From assembly GCF_035958815.1 (NCBI RefSeq), contig NZ_CP108383.1, positions 6,882,001 to 6,946,000 of the forward strand: a DNA stretch of 64,000 nucleotides, read 5' to 3'. The position numbers were made by a program, and so were the translations under genes. Within the stretch, counting starts at the first letter, position 1. Every line of letters starts with the position of its first letter. This document shows positions 18,687 through 27,016 of this stretch, one piece after another. A model generated the notes under the pieces. The model worked only from the letters and a program-made list of their open reading frames with translations. It was not told the DNA's origin and did no database searches. This stretch comes from Nocardia sp. NBC_01327. GTDB taxonomy: Bacteria > Actinomycetota > Actinomycetes > Mycobacteriales > Mycobacteriaceae.

Positions 18687-20048
18687 TCAGCGCGGCAGGA
18701 TATTGCGGTTGAAGCGGAAGAGGTTCCGCGCGTCGTACTTCGACTTGAGCGCCGCCAGGCGGTCGTAGCCGGAATCGGAGTAGCCCGCGCGGGTCTGCGC
18801 CTCGTCCGCGTCGGCCCCGCCGCCGTAGAGGAAGTTCAGATTGTGGCCGATGGTCCAGGGCTGCAACGTCTTCCGGATCCGCGCCAGTCCGTCGGCGATC
18901 GCGGCATCGTCCGGCCCCGGCATGGCGATGGCGCGGGCCACGTACTCGGCCTCGCGGTGCTCCATCGCGGACGGTCCGGGACGGCCCAGAGCACCGCCCA
19001 GGTGCCGGAAACCCGCGACGACCGGGAGCGGAGACTGCGGGCCCGTCGCCTCCAGGAAGGCATCGGTGGCATCGGCAGGCAGTTCCGACAGCAGCGCGTT
19101 GGTGGCCGTGTACGGGTGCGGGTTCGGCGGATCGTTGTAGATGGTGTGGCTGTCGGCGTAGGGCATGACCCGCAGATTGTCGGAGAACAGCTCGCCCACC
19201 GCCCGCAGCGGAGCGACCAGGCGCTCCCCCTCGGCCTCCGCACCGGTGTAGACGATGTTCACCGTCGCCAGATACCGGCCGCGCAGGCGCTCCGGGAACT
19301 GCGGGATATTCGGCATGGTCATCATGGTGATGGCGGAGGAGAGCTGTTCGGGGACATCGGCGGTCCACAGTCGCCAGGCCTCCAGGGCCTGCGGCACGAG
19401 CGCGGCGTCGAATTGCAGCTGACCGCCGTACACCGTTGTGACCGGCACCAATTCGAGCTCCAGCGCGGTGACGACACCGAAATTGCCTCCGGTGCCCAGC
19501 ACCGCCCCGAAGAGTTCGTCACCGGGCGCCAGGCGGCGCAGCCGCCCATCCGCGGTGACGATCTCGACGGCGCGCACATGGTCTGCGGCATAACCGAATT
19601 CGCGGGCCATCAGGCCGATGCCGCCACCCAGGGTGTAGCCGACCACGCCGACGGAATCGGAGGAGCCGTTCAGCGGCGCGAGCCCGTGCGCGGCTGCCGC
19701 CTCGATGAGATGTCCGGCCTGAACACCGGCCCCGACCCGGGCGGTGCGGGCGGCGGCATCGATGCGGATATCGGTCAGACGACGGGTATTGATGAGCACA
19801 CCGCCATCCGCAGGAACCGACAGGCCGTGCCCGGTGGCCTGCACGGCGACCGGAAGTCCGTGCCGCGCCGCGTATTCCACGGCGGCGCGCACATCTTCCG
19901 CATGTGCGGCGGCGACAACAATGGCGGGGCGGTGCGTGTAAGCGGTTTGGAATCCCGAGATCTCGGCGTCGTAACCGGTGTCGCCCGGCCGCAGGACCGG
20001 ACCGGTGGTGGCGGGCAATTCGGTGCTCGAAGGCGTTGTCTTGGTCAT
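18687..20048 (-). CDS. FAD-linked oxidoreductase (BBE-type)
   Basis: A 453-residue flavoprotein of the PCMH/VAO fold with a C-terminal BBE domain, as in hexose, aclacinomycin or berberine-bridge oxidases. The FAD domain shows RPAIVVAAAHAEDVRAAV and the ATGHGLS loop (His about 73 is the usual covalent FAD site). GYTLGGGIGLMAREFG lacks the Cys used by bicovalent members, so probably one covalent link. The BBE end reads YDRLAALKSKYDARNLFRFNRNI. No Tat or Sec signal is seen. It is divergent from a LysR gene, which probably controls it; the substrate is unknown. Confidence 0.88.
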   Translation of the reverse strand: MTKTTPSSTELPATTGPVLRPGDTGYDAEISGFQTAYTHRPAIVVAAAHAEDVRAAVEYAARHGLPVAVQATGHGLSVPADGGVLINTRRLTDIRIDAAARTARVGAGVQAGHLIEAAAAHGLAPLNGSSDSVGVVGYTLGGGIGLMAREFGYAADHVRAVEIVTADGRLRRLAPGDELFGAVLGTGGNFGVVTALELELVPVTTVYGGQLQFDAALVPQALEAWRLWTADVPEQLSSAITMMTMPNIPQFPERLRGRYLATVNIVYTGAEAEGERLVAPLRAVGELFSDNLRVMPYADSHTIYNDPPNPHPYTATNALLSELPADATDAFLEATGPQSPLPVVAGFRHLGGALGRPGPSAMEHREAEYVARAIAMPGPDDAAIADGLARIRKTLQPWTIGHNLNFLYGGGADADEAQTRAGYSDSGYDRLAALKSKYDARNLFRFNRNILPR

Positions 20049-20068
20049 GTCAACAACTCTGCCCGGGT

Positions 20069-20114
20069 CTGATTGATAACTCCAACAGCTAGTTTTTCTA
20101 GTAGTTATAATCAG
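20069..20114. promoter_or_regulatory. LysR-type operator between the divergent genes
   Basis: Inverted repeat CTGATTGATAACT (20069-20081) and AGTTATAATCAG (20103-20114), with an inner CTAG-TTTTT-CTAG repeat, fills the 71-bp gap. A consensus TATAAT (20106-20111) reads toward the LysR gene, ending 8 nt before its ATG. This suits an autoregulated, leaderless lysR promoter. Confidence 0.7.
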
Positions 20115-20119
20115 AAGTT

Positions 20120-21040
20120 ATGGAACTGCGTCAGCTGCGCTACTTCGTCACTGTCGCGGAGGAGGCCAACTTCACCCGGGCAGCCGCGCGCCTGCACCTG
20201 ACCCAGCCCGGGCTGAGTTCGCAGATCCGCCAGCTGGAACGTGAACTGGGACAACCACTCCTGGATCGTTCGACCCGCACGGTCGGCCTCACTCCGATCG
20301 GCGCGGCGGTGCTACCGCACGCCCGGGCGGCACTGGCGGCCACCGAGCAGATCACGCATACGGTCGACGAATTCACCGGACTGCTGCGCGGGCGGGTACG
20401 GGTGGGGTTGATCTCCGGCGCTGCCAATGACGAGATCGATATCGCGCGGGTGCTGGCCGACTACCACCGCGACCATCCGCAGATCGCCATCTCGCTCACC
20501 GAGGACACCTCCGAGCGGATGATCGCGGCGCTGCGGCACGGCGAGCTCGATATCGCGCTCCTCAGCATTGCGAGCACGGACCTCGGGCCCGCTGTCGCGA
20601 CCGAGATCGTCTTCGATTCCACCATTGTCGCGGCGGTCGCCCTCGATGCCGATTTCGGCGACCGCATCGGACTGGCCGAGCTGTGCGAACATCCGCTCAT
20701 CTGCCTGCCACCCGGCTCCGGCATTCGGGCCGTCCTCGAAACAGCGTGTGCGGCAGCCGGTCTGACACCCGATGTGGCATTCGAGGCGGCCGCGCCACCG
20801 CTGCTCATCCGATTGGCCCGGCACGGTCTGGGCGTCGCCATCGTGCCCCCGCTCGCCGGCGCCGATGCCACCGAACTCGGGGTGCGCATGCTCGATATCG
20901 ATCCGCCGATGACGGGCCGGCTGGTCCTCGGCTGGAACAACGAGCGGCCATTGAGCCCGGCCGCCAAGGTTCTGCTCGGCCAGCTCCGCATCGCCGTCGG
21001 CGGGTGGAAGGATCCGGCCACAATGTTCCGCCACCCCTGA
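20120..21040 (+). CDS. LysR-family transcriptional regulator
   Basis: A 306-residue LTTR. The N-terminal winged HTH is textbook (MELRQLRYFVTVAEEANFTRAAARLHLTQPGLSSQIRQLERELG, residues 1-44), followed by the linker helix and a periplasmic-binding-protein-like effector domain (RVGLISGAAN..., ICLPPGSGIRAVLE). No ribosome site precedes the ATG, but a perfect TATAAT ends 8 nt upstream, so the mRNA is probably leaderless. It probably regulates the divergent FAD oxidoreductase. Confidence 0.93.
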   Translation: MELRQLRYFVTVAEEANFTRAAARLHLTQPGLSSQIRQLERELGQPLLDRSTRTVGLTPIGAAVLPHARAALAATEQITHTVDEFTGLLRGRVRVGLISGAANDEIDIARVLADYHRDHPQIAISLTEDTSERMIAALRHGELDIALLSIASTDLGPAVATEIVFDSTIVAAVALDADFGDRIGLAELCEHPLICLPPGSGIRAVLETACAAAGLTPDVAFEAAAPPLLIRLARHGLGVAIVPPLAGADATELGVRMLDIDPPMTGRLVLGWNNERPLSPAAKVLLGQLRIAVGGWKDPATMFRHP

Positions 21041-21083
21041 ACCGCGACCAGGACCGGAAGCGACAGACCTCCGCCATACGTAT

Positions 21084-21132
21084 CTAAACTTCCCTAAACA
21101 TCCCTATTGCGCTATTTGATAGGGATGTTTAG
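21084..21132 (+). promoter_or_regulatory. Repeated half-sites upstream of the HTH/hydrolase operon
   Basis: Two direct half-sites CTAAACTTCCCT (from 21084) and CTAAACATCCCT (from 21094), then an inverted copy AGGGATGTTTAG ending at 21132. The last two make a perfect 14-base inverted repeat (21094-21107/21119-21132) with an 11-base loop. The repeat ends 10 bp before the chosen GTG start, so it overlaps promoter and ribosome site; probable autoregulatory operator for the HTH protein. Confidence 0.7.
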
Positions 21133-21142
21133 AGTAGTTCAA

Positions 21143-21574
21143 GTGAATGAACGCCTGCACTCGGTGGACGAAGTGGCCGAACGCCTCGGACTGCACGTCC
21201 GGACGGTTCGCAGCTATGTGCGGGACGGGAAACTGCCTGCTGTGCGCATCGGCAAGCAGTACCGGATCGCGCACGCGGATCTGGAGGCTTTCACCGGCCG
21301 GCCTGTGCCCGAGGCGCTGCGCGAGTCCGCGGCCCGGGAGCGGCACAGCGAGGTGTCCAGCATCGTCGAGGTGGACGCCGTGGATCAGGCCACCGCACAC
21401 CGGGTGTCGACGCTGCTGACCGGCGCGACGGGCAATCGGCAGTCGGGGGACGAACCGCTGCGGTTCCAGACCTTCTACGACGCCGAGCGCGCGCGATTGA
21501 AGATCATCATCGTGGGCGGCCTGGGCGAGACGGCCCGGCTGCTCGAATACATGGAAGGGGTGCTCACCTCATGA
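21143..21574 (+). CDS. Excisionase-family (MerR-like) HTH protein
   Basis: About 143 residues. The N-terminal ~50 residues form an HTH_17/excisionase-type winged helix (RLHSVDEVAERLGLHVRTVRSYVRDGKLPAVRIGKQYRIAHADLEAF). The rest, including VDQATAHRVSTLL and LRFQTFYDAERARLKIIIVGGLGETARLLEYMEGVL, looks like a separate alpha/beta ligand or dimer domain. Not a phage excisionase by context: it overlaps the hydrolase gene by ATGA and has its own operator-like repeats. I chose GTG 21143, preceded by AGAG; in-frame ATG 21125 lies inside the inverted repeat and is possible. Confidence 0.8.
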   Translation: MNERLHSVDEVAERLGLHVRTVRSYVRDGKLPAVRIGKQYRIAHADLEAFTGRPVPEALRESAARERHSEVSSIVEVDAVDQATAHRVSTLLTGATGNRQSGDEPLRFQTFYDAERARLKIIIVGGLGETARLLEYMEGVLTS

Positions 21575-22449
21575 GCACGACTGTGCCGAAGACTCTCGCA
21601 CCGATCTACAAGTCCGAGGCCGGCGCGGAGGCCATCTCGCGCCGCTACCGAGAAGTGCTGGGCGACTGGCCCATTCCCGCCGAGCAGCTGCGCATACCGA
21701 CTCGCGAGGGCGAGACCTTCGTCCTCGCCTCCGGACCGCAGGATGCGCCGCCGCTGGTGCTGCTGCACGGCTCCGGGGCCAATTCCTCGACCTGGCGCGG
21801 GGATATCGCCGCGTGGTCGAAGGATTTCCGCACCTATGCCGTCGACCTCGTCGGCGAACCCGGCGGCAGCGCACCGTCCCGCCCGAAGCTGGACTCCGAT
21901 GCGGTTGCCCTGTGGCTCGATGATGTTCTTGCGGGCCTGGGCATATCGAGCACGGCCGTGGTGGGCATGTCGCTCGGCGGCTGGACCGCGCTGGATTACG
22001 CCGTCCGCCGCCCGGAGCGCATTACGCGCCTGGCCCTGCTGTGCCCCGGCGGCGTCGGCAAGCAGCGTTACGGCTGGATTCTCAAGGAGATGCTCCCCCG
22101 GCTGGTCGGCCGCCACGACATCCGCCGCTCGGCCGAGACCGTAACCGGTTTGGACGCAGCACATCTGGGACCCGTCCTGGACGATATCGCCCTGACCTTC
22201 ACCCACTTCAATCCCCGCACCGAACGCCTCCCCCGCGTCACCGATGCTCAGCTCGCCGCCCTCCCCATGCCGGTCCTGACCATCGTCGGCGATCGCGACG
22301 TAATGCTCGACTCCGCCGAAACCGCCCGGCGCATAAGCACATTCGTCCCGCACGCCACGGTCGACATCCTCCCCGGCGTCGGCCACGCCATCCTCGGCCA
22401 ATCCGACACGGTGCTCAATTTCCTCCGCACCCCCGCCACCGGCCACTGA
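21571..22449 (+). CDS. Alpha/beta hydrolase
   Basis: A 292-residue enzyme of the AB_hydrolase_1 fold. The oxyanion-hole motif is LLHGSGANSSTW (64-75), the nucleophile elbow GMSLGG places Ser134, the acid is probably Asp243 (GDRDVML) and the base His272 (GVGHAI). No signal peptide, so cytosolic. It is translationally coupled (ATGA) to the HTH gene, suggesting that the HTH protein senses a substrate or product of this hydrolase. The substrate cannot be deduced. Confidence 0.9.
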   Translation: MSTTVPKTLAPIYKSEAGAEAISRRYREVLGDWPIPAEQLRIPTREGETFVLASGPQDAPPLVLLHGSGANSSTWRGDIAAWSKDFRTYAVDLVGEPGGSAPSRPKLDSDAVALWLDDVLAGLGISSTAVVGMSLGGWTALDYAVRRPERITRLALLCPGGVGKQRYGWILKEMLPRLVGRHDIRRSAETVTGLDAAHLGPVLDDIALTFTHFNPRTERLPRVTDAQLAALPMPVLTIVGDRDVMLDSAETARRISTFVPHATVDILPGVGHAILGQSDTVLNFLRTPATGH

Positions 22450-22453
22450 ACCA

Positions 22454-22490
22454 GCCCGGCCCCGCTCCGAGTCGTGGAGCGGGGCCGGGC
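22454..22490. terminator. Convergent terminator
   Basis: Perfect 15-base arms (22454-22468 and 22476-22490) with a seven-base loop, between the hydrolase gene and the end of the ABC ATPase gene on the other strand. Confidence 0.7.
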
Positions 22491-22506
22491 GAGAGCTCTT
22501 GTCTCG

Positions 22507-23286
22507 CTACAGGATGCGAGACAGGAAGGCCTTGGTGCGGTCGTGCTGGGGGTTGGCCAGGATCTCGCGTGGATCACCGGCCTCCACTACCACTCCGGCG
22601 TCCATGAACACCAGCTGATCGGCAACCTCACGGGCGAAACCCATTTCGTGGGTCACGACCACCATGGTCATACCGTCGGCCGCCAATTCGCGCATGACGC
22701 CGAGGACTTCGCCGACGAGTTCCGGGTCCAGCGCCGAGGTGGGCTCGTCGAAGAGCATCAGCTTGGGATCCATGGCCAGCGCCCGCGCGATGGCGACCCG
22801 CTGCTGCTGACCGCCGGACAGCTGTGCCGGATAGGAGTAGGCCTTGTCCGCCAAGCCGACTCGGTCCAGCAGCTCGCGGGCGCGGGCGACGGCGACGGTC
22901 TTCTTCAGCTTCTTCACCTGGGTGGGCGCCTCGATGACGTTCTCGAGGACCGTCCGGTGCGGGAAGAGGTTGAAATGCTGGAACACCATGCCGATATCGC
23001 GGCGCTGCTTGGACGCGTCGCGCGGATGGAGTTCGTACAGCTTGCCGCCCTTCTCGCGATAGCCGACGAGCACGCCGTCCACGTAGAGCCGTCCGGCGTT
23101 CACATCCTCGAGATGGTTGATGCAGCGCAGGAAGGTGGACTTGCCGGACCCCGACGGGCCGATGAGGCACATCACCTCACCGCGCTTGACCTCCAGCGAA
23201 ATCCCTTTGAGCACATTGAGTGCGCCGAAATTCTTGTACACCTGTTCGGCGCGCACCATCGGCGCCGAGGCATCTTCGAGACTCAT
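22507..23286 (-). CDS. Amino-acid ABC transporter ATPase (GlnQ type)
   Basis: A 259-residue ABC ATPase of the polar amino-acid uptake group. Walker A is GPSGSGKST (43-51), the signature LSGGQQQR begins at 156, and Walker B LMLFDEP at 176. It begins inside the stop of the permease gene (ATGA overlap) and is last in a three-gene operon, lipoprotein - permease - ATPase. It could also energise the orphan permease at 45299, which has no ATPase of its own; that is a guess from the family match. Confidence 0.95.
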   Translation of the reverse strand: MSLEDASAPMVRAEQVYKNFGALNVLKGISLEVKRGEVMCLIGPSGSGKSTFLRCINHLEDVNAGRLYVDGVLVGYREKGGKLYELHPRDASKQRRDIGMVFQHFNLFPHRTVLENVIEAPTQVKKLKKTVAVARARELLDRVGLADKAYSYPAQLSGGQQQRVAIARALAMDPKLMLFDEPTSALDPELVGEVLGVMRELAADGMTMVVVTHEMGFAREVADQLVFMDAGVVVEAGDPREILANPQHDRTKAFLSRIL

Positions 23287-24239
23287 TTGCGCCCATCCCC
23301 TCCGACGGCCTGCGCGGCGACCAGGGCGCGCTCCTGCCGTCCGGTCAGCTTCCGCGAGGTACCCCGCGAGTAGTAGCGCTCCAGGTAGAACTGGCCCACC
23401 ATCAGCACACTCGTAATGAGCAGGTACCAGGTCGCCGCGACCAGCAGCAGCGGAATCGGCTGGAAGTTCACACCGTAGATATCCCGCGCCCGGCCGTACA
23501 GGTCGGTGGTGAGCGGGATGGCCGTCACCAGCGAGGTGGTCTTGAGCATGGAGATGAGCTCATTGCCGGTCGGCGGGATGATCACCCGCATGGCCTGCGG
23601 CAGCACCGTGCGGGTCATGGTCTGCGACCACGACATGCCCAGCGCCACCGACGCCTCGCGCTGCCCGTCATCGACGGAATTGATTCCGGCGCGGACGATT
23701 TCGGCCATATAGGCGGCTTCGTTCAGCCCCAGGCCGACCACCGCGAAGAAGAACGGCGCCGACCAGTGCTGCACATCGAAATTCGCGAACGACGGCCCGA
23801 AGGGCACGCCCACGGTGACCGTCTTGTACAGCGAGGGGAACAGACCCCAGAACACCAACTGCACGTACACCGGCGTCCCGCGGAAGATCCACAGGTACGC
23901 CCACGCCACCGAGCGCAGCACCGGATTCGGCGACAGCCGCATGACCGCCAGCAGCACCCCGAGTAGCACGCCGATGAACATGGCCAGCACGGTCAGCTCC
24001 AGCGTGACCGCGGCGCCCTTGGCAATGTTGATGTCGCGCAGGTACTTCCAGTACGTGTCCCAGTGATACGCCGGGTTCGTCTTGGCACCGTAGAGGAACA
24101 GCCCCACCAGCGTCAGCAGCACCACGGCGGCGATCCACCGGCCCGGCCGTCGCAGCGGAATCGCTTTGATCGGCTGCGGGTCGGTGGAATTCGCGACCGT
24201 CACGGCCGAGGCTGCGGAATTAGTCTCGTCCTGTGACAT
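23283..24239 (-). CDS. Amino-acid ABC transporter permease
   Basis: A 318-residue HisM/GlnP-type permease. After about 30 hydrophilic residues and a TM helix (WIAAVVLLTLVGLFLYGA) comes the binding-protein-dependent transport domain with several TM helices. The EAA loop contacting the ATPase is seen as SVALGMSWSQTMTRTVLPQAMRVIIPP. NEAAYMAEIVRAGINSVDDGQREA is typical of polar amino-acid permeases. It lies 9 bp downstream of the binding lipoprotein gene and overlaps the ATPase gene by 4 bp. Confidence 0.93.
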   Translation of the reverse strand: MSQDETNSAASAVTVANSTDPQPIKAIPLRRPGRWIAAVVLLTLVGLFLYGAKTNPAYHWDTYWKYLRDINIAKGAAVTLELTVLAMFIGVLLGVLLAVMRLSPNPVLRSVAWAYLWIFRGTPVYVQLVFWGLFPSLYKTVTVGVPFGPSFANFDVQHWSAPFFFAVVGLGLNEAAYMAEIVRAGINSVDDGQREASVALGMSWSQTMTRTVLPQAMRVIIPPTGNELISMLKTTSLVTAIPLTTDLYGRARDIYGVNFQPIPLLLVAATWYLLITSVLMVGQFYLERYYSRGTSRKLTGRQERALVAAQAVGGDGRK

Positions 24240-24248
24240 CGAGCGTTA

Positions 24249-25157
24249 TCAGCTCTGCGCGCCGTTGATGACCGACTTGGTGATCACGCCGTCCTGAACG
24301 CCCCAGTTCTCGGCGATCTGCTTGTACTGACCGCTGTCGATCAGGTGCTGCAGGGCCTCCTGCAGGACCGGCGCCAGGGTGGAGCCCTTCTTGACCGGCC
24401 AGCCGTACGGCGCCGAATCGAACATCGCGCCGGCGGCCTCGATGGTGCCCTGGTTCTGCTTGATGGCGTACGCGGTCACCGGGGAGTCGGCGGACATGGC
24501 GTCGACCTGGCCGTTCACCAGTGCGGTGGCTGCGGCGCTCTGCTCGTCGTAGGCGACCTTGGTGATCTCCGGCTTGCCCGCGGCGGTGCACTTGGCGCTC
24601 TTGGCCGGGATCTCGTCGGTGTCCTGAACGGTGGTGCGCTGCACCGCGACTCGCTTGCCGCAGGCATTGTTCGGGTCGACCGGCTTACCCTTCTGCTGGG
24701 CCCACTGGCTGCCCGCGTTGAAGTAGTCGACGAAGTCCGCGGTGGCCTCGCGCTCCTTGTTGTCGGTGAACGACGACATGCCGATGTTGTAGGTGCCGGC
24801 CTCGATGGCCGGGATGATCTTCTCGAAGTCCGACTCCTGGTAGTCGGCCGACACGCCGAGCACCTTGGCGACGGCGTCCACCAGGTCGACGTCGAATCCG
24901 ACGATCTTGCCGGTGCCCGGATCCTTGTACTCGTTGGGCGAGTAGGGGACGTTCACGCCGACAACGATCTTGCCGCTGCTCTTGATGTCCGCGGGCAGCT
25001 TGGCGGCGATGGTGTCGACCTTGGACACATCCACCTTGGAAACCGCAGGCGCATTGGAGTCGGAATTACTCGTACACGCGGTCAGCGCCAGGGCGCCGCC
25101 CGCTAGTACGCAGACGGCCCGCAGGGCACGCCCGCGGAAATCTTTACGAACAGACAC
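24249..25157 (-). CDS. Amino-acid-binding lipoprotein of ABC transporter
   Basis: A 302-residue solute-binding protein (family 3). A signal peptide with lipobox LTAC puts the lipid-anchored Cys at 28. The mature domain has the glutamate/glutamine-binder look: VGVNVPYSPNEYKDPGTGKIVGFDVDLVDAVAKVLG and DFEKIIPAIEAGTYNIGMSSF. I chose GTG 25157, six bases after GGAGGA; the frame is open far upstream, which is an artefact. First gene of the transporter operon; the 152-bp gap upstream should hold its promoter. Confidence 0.93.
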   Translation of the reverse strand: MSVRKDFRGRALRAVCVLAGGALALTACTSNSDSNAPAVSKVDVSKVDTIAAKLPADIKSSGKIVVGVNVPYSPNEYKDPGTGKIVGFDVDLVDAVAKVLGVSADYQESDFEKIIPAIEAGTYNIGMSSFTDNKEREATADFVDYFNAGSQWAQQKGKPVDPNNACGKRVAVQRTTVQDTDEIPAKSAKCTAAGKPEITKVAYDEQSAAATALVNGQVDAMSADSPVTAYAIKQNQGTIEAAGAMFDSAPYGWPVKKGSTLAPVLQEALQHLIDSGQYKQIAENWGVQDGVITKSVINGAQS

Positions 25158-25309
25158 AGCAGTCCTCCACAGTTCGGTCACGCGACAACCGGGCGTCGCC
25201 CGCCGATTGAAATGTAAGCGAGTCGAACATTCCATGCGGGTCGGTAACCGAACATTAATCGGCGACACGCCGATGCATGGCCGATACACGCCCGGTTCCG
25301 GAAGTGCGC

Positions 25310-26419
25310 TCACCAGCGGTGCAGCCGGGCCCGCACCTGCTCGGTGAATTCGGTGGTAGATGCTAACCCACCCAAATCGGATGTGGCGACTCCGGACCGC
25401 AACGTCTCGGCAACCGCATGTTCGATCCGCTCGGCCACCCGCCGCAGCGCGCTGTAGGAATCGCGTTCCGCGAGCCAGTGCAGCAGCATGGCGGACGAGG
25501 CCAGCAGCGCAACCGGATTGGCCCGATTGTGCCCGGCCAGTCGCGGTGCGGCGCCGTGCACGGCCTGCGCCATCGCCTGGTGCTGTGAACAATTCAGCGA
25601 CGGGGCCATCCCCAGTGAGCCACTCAGTTCACCGGCCAGATCCGACAGGATGTCGCCGAAGAGATTCTCGGTCACGATGACATCGAAATCGGCGGGCGTG
25701 CGCACCAGCAGCGCCGCCACCGCATCCGCGTGCTCATCGTTCACCGCGACGTCCGGATAGGCGGCGGCGACCTCGTAGCACACGTCCCGGAACATGCCCA
25801 TGGTCATCGGCAGCACATTCGCCTTGTGCACGATGGTGAGCCGCCTACTCCGGGTCTGCGCGATTCCGAAGGCCAAGTGCGCAATTCGCTCAGTCGCCGC
25901 GCGCGTCACCACCCCGACCGACAGCGCCACATCCGCGGTGGGCTGGAACTCCCCCGAGCCCGCGAACATATTCCGGTCCGCGTAGAGCCCCTCGCTGTTC
26001 TCCCGGACGATCACCAGATCCATGTCCGGGGTGGTCGCGCGGACGCCGTCCAGGGTCCGCGCCGGGCGGATATTTCCGTACAGGCCGAATCGTTTGCGGA
26101 TCGCGCCGCCCGGCGGCAGGCCGGTGCGGTGGTCGGCGGGATAGGAGGCATTGTCGTGCGGGCCCATGATCCAGGCGTCCAGACCCTCGAGCGCCCGCAG
26201 CGTCGGTTCCGGCATCGGATCGCCGAATTCCTCGATGGCGGCGTGTCCGATGAGCAGCGGCACCCATTCGATGGGCGGCAGACCCACCACTTCGACGGCG
26301 TCGTCGACCACGGCACGGGTGGCCCGCACGATCTCCGGGCCGATGCCGTCGCCCTCGATGAGGCCCAGCCGGAGCCGAATATCACTGTCGCCCGGTAGCC
26401 GAGTCTCGCTGTCGCTCAT
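25310..26419 (-). CDS. Isocitrate/isopropylmalate dehydrogenase-family enzyme
   Basis: A 369-residue NAD-dependent beta-decarboxylating dehydrogenase of the IDH/IPMDH/tartrate dehydrogenase family. LGLIEGDGIGPEIV starts the fold; IRPARTLDG and VIVRENSEGLY are substrate-site regions; IVHKANVLPMTMGMFRD carries the catalytic Lys; and ENLFGDILSDLAGELSGSLGMAPSLN binds metal and cofactor. Exact substrate (3-isopropylmalate, D-malate, tartrate or homoisocitrate) is unclear; it is not in a leu operon. I chose ATG 26419, nine bases after GAGG; an ATG three codons earlier is too close. Divergent from thioredoxin. Confidence 0.88.
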   Translation of the reverse strand: MSDSETRLPGDSDIRLRLGLIEGDGIGPEIVRATRAVVDDAVEVVGLPPIEWVPLLIGHAAIEEFGDPMPEPTLRALEGLDAWIMGPHDNASYPADHRTGLPPGGAIRKRFGLYGNIRPARTLDGVRATTPDMDLVIVRENSEGLYADRNMFAGSGEFQPTADVALSVGVVTRAATERIAHLAFGIAQTRSRRLTIVHKANVLPMTMGMFRDVCYEVAAAYPDVAVNDEHADAVAALLVRTPADFDVIVTENLFGDILSDLAGELSGSLGMAPSLNCSQHQAMAQAVHGAAPRLAGHNRANPVALLASSAMLLHWLAERDSYSALRRVAERIEHAVAETLRSGVATSDLGGLASTTEFTEQVRARLHRW

Positions 26420-26549
26420 GACAGTCATCCTCGCGCAATCGGCCGAACGGCCGGGCGGCGGCACGCGGTTGGCGGCTACCGTAGTGGGTAAAGGGAAGAG
26501 AACAGCAGGGACCGGTGTTGGACCGGGAAACCCGACACGAGAGGACGTC

Positions 26550-26933
26550 ATGGCCACCCAGACACTGACCGAGCAGAACTTCGACGAGACCGTCACCGGG
26601 AGTGATGTCGTTCTCGTCGATTTCTGGGCCGCTTGGTGCGGTCCGTGCCGCCAGTTCGCCCCGACCTTCGAAGCGTCCTCGGAGAATCACCCCGACGTCG
26701 TCTTCGGCAAGGTGGATACCGAGGCCGAGCAGGGACTCGCCGCTGCTGCCAATATCCGTTCCATCCCCACCCTGATGGCCTTCCGCGAAGGCGTGCTGGT
26801 CTTCGCGCAGCCCGGTGCACTGCCGCCGGCCGCGCTGGAGGACCTCATCGGGCAGGTGAAGGCGCTCGATATGGAAGAGGTCCGCAAGCAGCTCGCGGAG
26901 CAGCAGGGCGCCGAACAGGGTGCTGAGCAGTAA
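26550..26933 (+). CDS. Thioredoxin
   Basis: A 127-residue thioredoxin-fold protein. The active site WCGPC (29-33; Cys30 and Cys33) sits after VLVDFWAAW, and the cis-Pro loop is RSIPTLMAF. The C-terminus has a Glu/Gln-rich extension (KQLAEQQGAEQGAEQ) beyond the usual fold. GAGAGGACGTC precedes the ATG. It is monocistronic and divergent from the dehydrogenase gene, with a terminator after it. Confidence 0.95.
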   Translation: MATQTLTEQNFDETVTGSDVVLVDFWAAWCGPCRQFAPTFEASSENHPDVVFGKVDTEAEQGLAAAANIRSIPTLMAFREGVLVFAQPGALPPAALEDLIGQVKALDMEEVRKQLAEQQGAEQGAEQ

Positions 26934-26969
26934 GGGAAACCCCCTCGCGCAGTACACAATTCACACGAT

Positions 26970-27008
26970 CGAATGCGCCGCACCCCGGAAAGGGTTGCGG
27001 CGCATTCG
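26970..27008. terminator. Convergent terminator
   Basis: Thirteen-base arms (CGAATGCGCCGCA 26970-26982 and its complement 26996-27008) followed by TTTAT; serves thioredoxin and probably the converging LeuA-domain gene. Confidence 0.75.
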
Positions 27009-27016
27009 TTTATGCG

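Noticed and set aside
21107..21142. Earlier start (TTG 21107 or ATG 21125) for the HTH gene
   Set aside because: Both lie within the inverted repeat and lack a ribosome site; GTG 21143 begins just before the HTH fold.
21143..21574. Phage excisionase or integrative element
   Set aside because: The HTH type is shared with excisionases, but there is no integrase, no att-like repeat, and it is coupled to a metabolic hydrolase gene.
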